NCBI GenBank assembly: GCA_943325355.2
Contig: CALPPA020000003.1
Span: forward strand, 1 to 19,275
Length of the DNA stretch: 19,275 nucleotides
Reading direction: 5' to 3'
Source of the DNA: Klebsiella pneumoniae
GTDB taxonomy: Bacteria > Bacteroidota > Bacteroidia > Flavobacteriales > Flavobacteriaceae
The number at the start of each line of letters is the position of its first letter. Position 1 is the first letter of the stretch. A model generated the notes under the pieces. It saw only the letters and a program-made list of their open reading frames with translations, did no database searches and was not told the origin of the DNA. The position numbers were made by a program, and so were the translations under genes. Shown here in pieces: positions 13,471 through 19,275 of this stretch.

Positions 13471-15102
13471 ATGCACAATAATTCTTTTTTTAAAACCCTA
13501 TTATTACTGGTTAGTATTTCCCTTTTTGTTTCGTGTGATAAAGAGTATAGTGAAATAGGAGACGCCTTAATTGGCGAAAACAATTTTGACTTAAGCAAGG
13601 AATACTATAATGTAGTTGCTTATAATCAAAAAATCACTCCAATTCAGTCAGATAATCTTCCAATCAATGCTTTAGGTATCTATGCCAATCCAGCCTTTGG
13701 GAAAACCACAGCAAATTTTGCAACACAATTAACATTAGCTAGCCTAAATCCCACCATAAATCTAGCATTGAATCCTGTGATTGACAGCGTCTATATTGAT
13801 GTACCTTATTTTAACACCTTGCTTTCAACTGATGTAAACGGAAATCGTTTGTTTGAACTCGATTCTATTTATGGTGCCAGTATGGCCAAAATAAAACTAA
13901 GTGTTTTTGAATCAGGGTATTTAATGAATGATTTAGATCCTGCAAATGGATTTCAAAGCCCTCAAAAATACTTTACCAATCAAAATGCTGAATTTGACGA
14001 CTTAAAAGATCCAGGTACAACAAAATGGGGACGGCTGAACAATGATGCTAATAAAGCACAAAACGACGAATTTTTCTTTGATCCAAAAGAGCATAAATTT
14101 AATACTACAAGTTCAACAGGTGTAGTTACTACAACAAGAACGCCACCAAGTATGCGTTTGAAATTGAATTCAGCTTTTTTTTATTCTAAAATATTTAATG
14201 CTCCAGCCGGTAAATTAGCAACCAATGACGTCTTTAAAGAATATTTTCGCGGATTGTATTTTAAAGTGGAGCAATCAGGAACTGATCCCGGAAGTTTAAG
14301 TTCAATAAATTTTGCCAAAGGTATAATTACCATAAAATATAAAGAAAACACCTCATTGACAGACGCCACTAGAGTCGATAAAATTATAGCTCTTAATTTA
14401 TCTGGAAACACAGTAAGTTTGCTGAATCAAAGCAATACAAATATAGAATATGACAAAGCTACCACTATGCCTAATATGGCTCTTGAAGCAGATAGATTAT
14501 TTTTAAAAGGAGGCGAAGGTTCATTGGCGATTTTAGAGCTTTTTGGGCCAGATGCTAATAACGATGGGGTTCCAGACGAATTAGAAGCTATTCGAAAAAA
14601 TGGCTGGTTAATCAACGAAGCCAATCTTGTATTTCATATTGATGCCAGCTCAATGTCAAACAGCTACGAACCTGATAGAATTTATCTCTATGATTTTACC
14701 AATAGCGCTCCTATTTTAGATTATTTGTTAGATGGCTCTGGTGCAGTTAAACCAAAAAGAGCAAAAGTACTATTTAACGGTAATATTAATAGAGACCCAG
14801 CCTCATTAGAAAAACCTAAAAGAGGTTTAACTTATAAAATGAGAATTACGAATCATATAAGAAACCTTATCAATAATAAAAATACAAAAAATGTAAAACT
14901 GGGACTTGTTGTAACGGAAGATATTGCAATTGCAAATTTCAGTTTCTTAAGAACGGCAATAGTTACACCAGCTTTTTCGGTTACTGTTGCCCCAAGAGCT
15001 AGCGTTATGAATCCACTAGGAACCATTCTTTACGGAGGGAAATCTACAGTTTCTGATGCCAAAAGATTGAAACTTGAAATTTATTATACAAAACCTAATT
15101 AA
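13471..15102 (+). CDS. DUF4270 domain lipoprotein
   Basis: This 543-residue lipoprotein has the signal LLLVSISLFVSC, with lipidation at C22, followed by DKEYSEIGDALIGENNF, which is typical of DUF4270 proteins of Bacteroidota. Acidic residues close to the cysteine (DKE) fit transport to the outer membrane and perhaps surface display. The body is beta-rich, with conserved-looking blocks such as INALGIYANPAFGKTTANF, PVIDSVYIDVPYF, LFLKGGEGSLAILELFG and AKRLKLEIYYTKPN at the end. No enzyme motif is seen, and the family has no established function. It lies 21 bases after the GT5-like gene and 9 bases before glmS, which implies one transcript. Confidence 0.85.
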   Translation: MHNNSFFKTLLLLVSISLFVSCDKEYSEIGDALIGENNFDLSKEYYNVVAYNQKITPIQSDNLPINALGIYANPAFGKTTANFATQLTLASLNPTINLALNPVIDSVYIDVPYFNTLLSTDVNGNRLFELDSIYGASMAKIKLSVFESGYLMNDLDPANGFQSPQKYFTNQNAEFDDLKDPGTTKWGRLNNDANKAQNDEFFFDPKEHKFNTTSSTGVVTTTRTPPSMRLKLNSAFFYSKIFNAPAGKLATNDVFKEYFRGLYFKVEQSGTDPGSLSSINFAKGIITIKYKENTSLTDATRVDKIIALNLSGNTVSLLNQSNTNIEYDKATTMPNMALEADRLFLKGGEGSLAILELFGPDANNDGVPDELEAIRKNGWLINEANLVFHIDASSMSNSYEPDRIYLYDFTNSAPILDYLLDGSGAVKPKRAKVLFNGNINRDPASLEKPKRGLTYKMRITNHIRNLINNKNTKNVKLGLVVTEDIAIANFSFLRTAIVTPAFSVTVAPRASVMNPLGTILYGGKSTVSDAKRLKLEIYYTKPN

Positions 15103-15111
15103 ACCAAAACT

Positions 15112-16959
15112 ATGTGTGGAATTGTTGGATATATCGGTTATAGAGAAGCTTATCCCATTGTTATAAAAGGGTTAAAGAGACTGGAATACAGAGGTTATGA
15201 TAGTGCAGGTGTTATGTTATATGACGGAAACGCTTTAAAACTTTCAAAAACAAAAGGCAAGGTTACGGATCTTGAAGAAAGAGCTTCAAAAGAAATATCC
15301 ACCAATGGAACAATAGGAATGGGACATACTCGTTGGGCAACTCACGGCGTTCCTAACGATGTTAATTCGCATCCACATCTTTCTAATTCTGGAGATTTGG
15401 CAATAATTCATAACGGAATTATTGAAAATTATGCACCTCTAAAAGTTGAATTAATAAAAAGAGGGTATGTTTTTCACTCGGATACGGATACCGAAGTGCT
15501 TGTTAATCTTATCGAAGAAGTCCAAAAAAAGGAAAACCTAAAACTAGGAAAAGCAGTTCAAATAGCGCTAAATCAAGTAGTAGGGGCTTATGCAATTGCT
15601 GTTTTTGATAAAAAAAATCCCGATGAAATTGTTGTGGCTCGTCTAGGAAGTCCATTAGCAATTGGAATTGGAGAAGGAGAATATTTTATAGCATCAGACG
15701 CTTCTCCATTTATAGAATACACTTCGAATGCAGTCTATCTAGAAGACGGTGAGATGGCCATAATTAGGTTGCACAAGCAAATGAAAGTTAGAAAAATTAA
15801 AGACGATTCTTTAGTTGATCCTTATATCCAAGAGCTTCAAATGAACTTGGAGCAAATAGAAAAAGGAGGCTATGAGCACTTTATGCTTAAAGAGATATAC
15901 GAACAGCCTAATGTAATTACAGATACTTATCGCGGAAGACTTCATGCAAACGAAGGCATTATTCAAATGTCAGGAGTTGAAGATAATATTGAAAAATTTC
16001 TGAATGCAGATAGGATTATTATTGTTGCTTGCGGAACTTCATGGCATGCGGGATTAGTAGCAGAATATATATTTGAAGAATTCACAAGAATTCCTGTTGA
16101 GGTAGAATATGCCTCAGAATTTAGATATCGAAATCCAATAATAGGTAGTAGAGATGTTGTAATTGCCATTTCACAATCTGGTGAAACTGCTGATACAATG
16201 GCGGCCATAAAATTAGCCAAAGAAAAAGGCGCATTTGTTTATGGGGTTTGTAACGTAGTGGGTTCATCGATTTCTCGTGAAACTCACGCAGGTTCTCATA
16301 CACACGCTGGACCAGAAATCGGAGTTGCATCTACTAAAGCTTTTACAACACAAATAACGGTATTGACTATGATTGCCTTGCGATTGGCAAAAGCTAAAGG
16401 GACATTGTCTAATACTGATTTTCATAGGTATTTGCAAGAATTAGAAATCATTCCCGAAAAGGTAAAAGAAGCATTAGAAACTAACGATAGGGCAAAAGAA
16501 ATTGCCAAAGTTTTTAAAGATTCACACAACTGTCTCTATTTAGGCAGAGGTTACAACTTTCCAGTTGCGCTTGAAGGAGCTTTGAAACTCAAAGAAATCT
16601 CCTATATTCACGCCGAAGGCTATCCTGCAGCAGAAATGAAACACGGTCCAATTGCTTTAATCGATGCCCAAATGCCAGTGGTGGTTATTGCTCCTAAACA
16701 AGGGCACTATGATAAAATAGTAAGTAACATTCAGGAAATTAAATCCCGAAGCGGAATTATTATTGCCGTAGTTACTAAAGGAGACACTCAAGTTCGTGAA
16801 CTAGCAGACTATATTATAGAGATTCCTGAAACTTCAGATGTTCTATCTCCATTAATTACAACAATTCCTTTGCAATTGTTATCCTACCATATAGCAGTTA
16901 TGAGAGGTTGTAATGTGGATCAACCCCGCAACTTAGCAAAGTCCGTCACCGTTGAATAG
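15112..16959 (+). CDS. glmS: Glutamine--fructose-6-phosphate aminotransferase (isomerizing)
   Basis: This 615-residue cytoplasmic enzyme makes glucosamine-6-phosphate from fructose-6-phosphate and glutamine, the first step toward UDP-GlcNAc for peptidoglycan and LPS. The N-terminal glutaminase starts with the nucleophile C2 (MCGIVGYIG), followed by HTRWATHG, HNGIIENY and SDTDTEV. Two SIS sugar-isomerase domains follow: CGTSWHAG, SQSGETADT and STKAFTTQ in the first; YLGRGYNFPVALEGALKLKE and AEGYPAAEMKHGP in the second. The C-terminus DQPRNLAKSVTVE is the conserved catalytic tail. The length is normal. It is the last gene of the operon and ends at the terminator at 16986. No glmS ribozyme is expected or seen here. 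Confidence 0.98.
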   Translation: MCGIVGYIGYREAYPIVIKGLKRLEYRGYDSAGVMLYDGNALKLSKTKGKVTDLEERASKEISTNGTIGMGHTRWATHGVPNDVNSHPHLSNSGDLAIIHNGIIENYAPLKVELIKRGYVFHSDTDTEVLVNLIEEVQKKENLKLGKAVQIALNQVVGAYAIAVFDKKNPDEIVVARLGSPLAIGIGEGEYFIASDASPFIEYTSNAVYLEDGEMAIIRLHKQMKVRKIKDDSLVDPYIQELQMNLEQIEKGGYEHFMLKEIYEQPNVITDTYRGRLHANEGIIQMSGVEDNIEKFLNADRIIIVACGTSWHAGLVAEYIFEEFTRIPVEVEYASEFRYRNPIIGSRDVVIAISQSGETADTMAAIKLAKEKGAFVYGVCNVVGSSISRETHAGSHTHAGPEIGVASTKAFTTQITVLTMIALRLAKAKGTLSNTDFHRYLQELEIIPEKVKEALETNDRAKEIAKVFKDSHNCLYLGRGYNFPVALEGALKLKEISYIHAEGYPAAEMKHGPIALIDAQMPVVVIAPKQGHYDKIVSNIQEIKSRSGIIIAVVTKGDTQVRELADYIIEIPETSDVLSPLITTIPLQLLSYHIAVMRGCNVDQPRNLAKSVTVE

Positions 16960-16985
16960 ATAAATTCTTATATATACTTTTATTT

Positions 16986-17016
16986 AAAGCGAGATTTTTT
17001 AATTTCGCTTTTTTTT
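16986..17016 (+). terminator. Rho-independent terminator after glmS
   Basis: AAAGCGA (16986-16992) pairs with TCGCTTT (17005-17011), extended by a G-T and an A-T pair, around an 8-base loop of T and A. A run of T follows. It begins 27 bases after the glmS stop. The remaining sequence to 17246 is very AT-rich and holds no gene that I can see. Confidence 0.8.
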
Positions 17017-17246
17017 ACAATTTTTTATTGATGCTAATTTTTATGATAAGTTCATTTTATTTATTTATTTTTAGTATGCACGCATATCACAATGCATTTT
17101 TTTAACTAAATAGTTACAATTAATTTAAAGATTATAAGAATATATAGCTATTTGTAAATTATGAATTATGAAATTATAAACACATTTTTTTATTAATGTC
17201 ATATTTATTTGTAATTTGGCCTCATTAACTAACAAAATTCAATCAA

Positions 17247-19275
17247 ATGAGAAGCTATTTACTTATTTTGTCATTGTTTTTTTGCGGCATTTCTTTTGCT
17301 CAAAACACAATTACAGGTTCAGTTACAGAGAGTAACAACCAACCTATTCCTGGTACCAACATAAAAGTCGTTGGCGACAAAGCGGGAACAGTCTCAGATG
17401 CCGATGGAAAATTTACATTAACCACATCAGCAAATCTGCCTTTTACTATCGAAGTAACAAGCGTGGGACACCAAACCAAAAAAGTTAGTGTTACCACAAA
17501 CAATCAAAATGTCGTAATCAAACTTGTTGATTCACAAACAACTTTAGACGAAGTGGTAGTTTCTGCCTCAAGAACCCCAGAGCGAGTTTTAGAATCTCCT
17601 GTAACCATCGAAAGAATGGGACTTAAGGATATTAAAAAAGCAGCCGCTCCAAGTTATTATGATGGTCTAGAGAATCTTAAAGAAGTACAAATGAACACCA
17701 GTAGTTTGACTTTTAAATCCATAAATACCCGTGGTTTTGCAACTGTTGCAAATACTCGTTTTATGCAGTTGGTGGACGGTATGGATAATTCCTCTCCATT
17801 ATTGAATTTTGTACTAGGAAACCTAATTGGCGTTTCAGAAATAGATATTCAAAATGTTGAGCTATTGCCAGGAGCATCTTCGGCTTTATATGGTGCGAAT
17901 GCCTTTAATGGAATTATGTTTATGAATAGCAAAAGCCCGTTTACGTATCCTGGGATTTCTACCTATTTCAAATATGGATATACGGATCAAGAAGCTGCTG
18001 GAACAAATAGTTTTTATGATTTTGGAATAAGATTGTCCCATGCTTTCAATAAATATTTTGCAGCCAAAGCCAACTTCACTTATATGCAAGGAACAGATTG
18101 GTTCGCTACAAATTATGATGACAGAGCACGCCAAGGACAAGGAATAACAAGGAGTGACGTAAATTACGATGGTATGAATGTGTATGGTGACGAAGCAACA
18201 ACCAATATAAAAGCTGTTGGACAAACCTTAGCCGAAAGAGGCTTAATACCAGCCTCTGCAGTAAACTTGCTTCCAAATTATAATGTAAGTAGAACTGGAT
18301 ACAACGAGGTAGACTTAACAGATAATAAAGCGGGCAATACAAAAATGGATTTTTCTTTTCATTTAAGACCGATGGGTGACGAAAGCTTAGAAGTTATTTG
18401 GCAAAGTAAGTTTGGTTTTGGAAACGCAGTGTATCAAGGGGCGAATCGTTATTATCTAAATAACTTTTATATGTCACAACATAAATTAGAAGTAAAAGGC
18501 AAAAACTTTTTTATAAGAGGATATACTACTACAGAAGATGGAGGCGAGTCTTATGATATGCAATTTACAGGAATTAATGTAAATAGAAAATGGAAAGATG
18601 ACAACACTTGGTTTGGGCAATATGCTGGCGCCTTTGTTCAAGCGACTTTGGCTGGGCAAACAACTGAAAATGCACATTTAATTTCTAGAGGCGTAGCAGA
18701 TACAGGTAGATTCCTTCCAGGAACTCCTCAATTCCAAAATGCTTTTAGCGCCGTAATTGCGGATCCCAATGTATTAACGGGCTCTAAATTAGTGGATAAT
18801 TCTAGAATATACCATTCTGACGCTAATTATAATTTTAAAGACCTTATTAAATTTGGAGAAATTCAAGTGGGAGGGTCTTTTAGACAATATCAATTAAATT
18901 CGTATGGTAGAATTTACACTGATGCTAGTGGACCTATTTACTATAATGAATATGGGACCTATTTACAGTTACAGAAAAAATTTATGGAAGACCGATTGAA
19001 ATTCACCGGATCTGTTCGTTATGATAAATCTCAAAACTTCGATGGTAACTTTTCGCCAAGACTATCATTAGTATATTCTGGAGGAGAAAACAAACAACAC
19101 AATTTTAGAGGTTCTTATCAAACCGGTTTTAGAAACCCAAGCACTCAAGACCAATATATTGGTTTCAATGTTGGAAGCGCGGTGTTAGTTGGTTCTGCAC
19201 CAGATAACTTATTAAGATATACGGAAAGTAGAGCTGTTGCAAATGGTACTCCTGCAATAGGACAAGTTTATGCAG
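17247..19275 (+). CDS. TonB-dependent outer-membrane receptor, 3'-truncated by the window end
   Basis: About 676 residues are present and the frame is still open at the last base. The signal peptide is MRSYLLILSLFFCGISFA, followed by QN. Residues about 19-97 form a CarboxypepD_reg-like beta domain (ITGSVTESNNQPIPGTNIKV...). A short linker (TLDEVVVSASRTPERVLESP) leads into the plug: INTRGFATVANTRFMQLVDG and VELLPGASSALYGANAFNG. The barrel then begins, with aromatic-ended strands. This is the layout of Bacteroidota receptors that take up siderophores, oligosaccharides, peptides or vitamins with energy from TonB. The plug lacks the SusC-type signature, and no SusD partner is visible, so the ligand is unknown. 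It follows the glmS terminator and should have its own promoter in the AT-rich gap. Confidence 0.92.
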   Translation, partial: MRSYLLILSLFFCGISFAQNTITGSVTESNNQPIPGTNIKVVGDKAGTVSDADGKFTLTTSANLPFTIEVTSVGHQTKKVSVTTNNQNVVIKLVDSQTTLDEVVVSASRTPERVLESPVTIERMGLKDIKKAAAPSYYDGLENLKEVQMNTSSLTFKSINTRGFATVANTRFMQLVDGMDNSSPLLNFVLGNLIGVSEIDIQNVELLPGASSALYGANAFNGIMFMNSKSPFTYPGISTYFKYGYTDQEAAGTNSFYDFGIRLSHAFNKYFAAKANFTYMQGTDWFATNYDDRARQGQGITRSDVNYDGMNVYGDEATTNIKAVGQTLAERGLIPASAVNLLPNYNVSRTGYNEVDLTDNKAGNTKMDFSFHLRPMGDESLEVIWQSKFGFGNAVYQGANRYYLNNFYMSQHKLEVKGKNFFIRGYTTTEDGGESYDMQFTGINVNRKWKDDNTWFGQYAGAFVQATLAGQTTENAHLISRGVADTGRFLPGTPQFQNAFSAVIADPNVLTGSKLVDNSRIYHSDANYNFKDLIKFGEIQVGGSFRQYQLNSYGRIYTDASGPIYYNEYGTYLQLQKKFMEDRLKFTGSVRYDKSQNFDGNFSPRLSLVYSGGENKQHNFRGSYQTGFRNPSTQDQYIGFNVGSAVLVGSAPDNLLRYTESRAVANGTPAIGQVYA

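Noticed and set aside
17075..17086. Palindrome TATGCACGCATA in the gap before the TonB-dependent receptor gene.
   Set aside because: Short (5-base arms) in a long AT-rich stretch and about 160 bases from the start codon; too weak to call an operator.
17212..17219. TAATTTGG as a -7 element for the TonB-dependent receptor gene.
   Set aside because: It has a mismatch in the conserved TTTG and no -33 element; kept out of the feature list although the position is plausible.

Overview
The window reads as a chromosomal segment of a Bacteroidota bacterium, most likely a flavobacterium. It is AT-rich. Start codons lack Shine-Dalgarno sequences. Several genes have the Bacteroidota sigma factor -7 element TAnnTTTG just upstream. 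The gene families are also typical: a DUF4270 lipoprotein, an OlsF-like double acyltransferase, and a TonB-dependent receptor with an N-terminal CarboxypepD_reg domain. No tRNA, rRNA, CRISPR array, transposase or phage gene was seen. This looks like core genome rather than an island.

Left part (1-5740): the 3' part of a D-2-hydroxyacid dehydrogenase carries what looks like a dispersed repeat inside its reading frame. It is followed by three small membrane-protein genes (DUF805, DUF4234-like, DUF2752), the last two overlapping. On the minus strand lies a fused two-domain acyltransferase of the OlsF type. Divergent from it is exonuclease III (xth), followed closely by an OmpA-domain coiled-coil lipoprotein that ends at a clear terminator.

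Middle part (5780-12565): a Tas-like aldo/keto reductase on the plus strand faces a long minus-strand series, with an 80-base imperfect inverted repeat between them. In transcription order the minus-strand genes are panC, panD, radA, a 67-codon membrane ORF without a normal start codon, a release-factor-like (baeRF-type) small protein, and a membrane protein that joins an AsmA-like region to a GT51 peptidoglycan glycosyltransferase. PanC and PanD make pantothenate for CoA, and RadA is a recombination ATPase.

Right part (12597-19275): divergent from panC is a plus-strand operon of a degenerate half-length GT5 'glycogen synthase', a DUF4270 lipoprotein and glmS, closed by a terminator. GlmS makes glucosamine-6-phosphate, the entry point to peptidoglycan and LPS amino sugars. 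A 3'-truncated TonB-dependent receptor follows.

No defence island or obvious new system is present. The items most worth a second look are the GT5 pseudoenzyme in the DUF4270-glmS operon, the AsmA-GT51 fusion, the startless small membrane ORF behind radA, the palindrome over the radA promoter, and the two repeat-like elements. All family names are recognised by eye from motifs; no database search was run.
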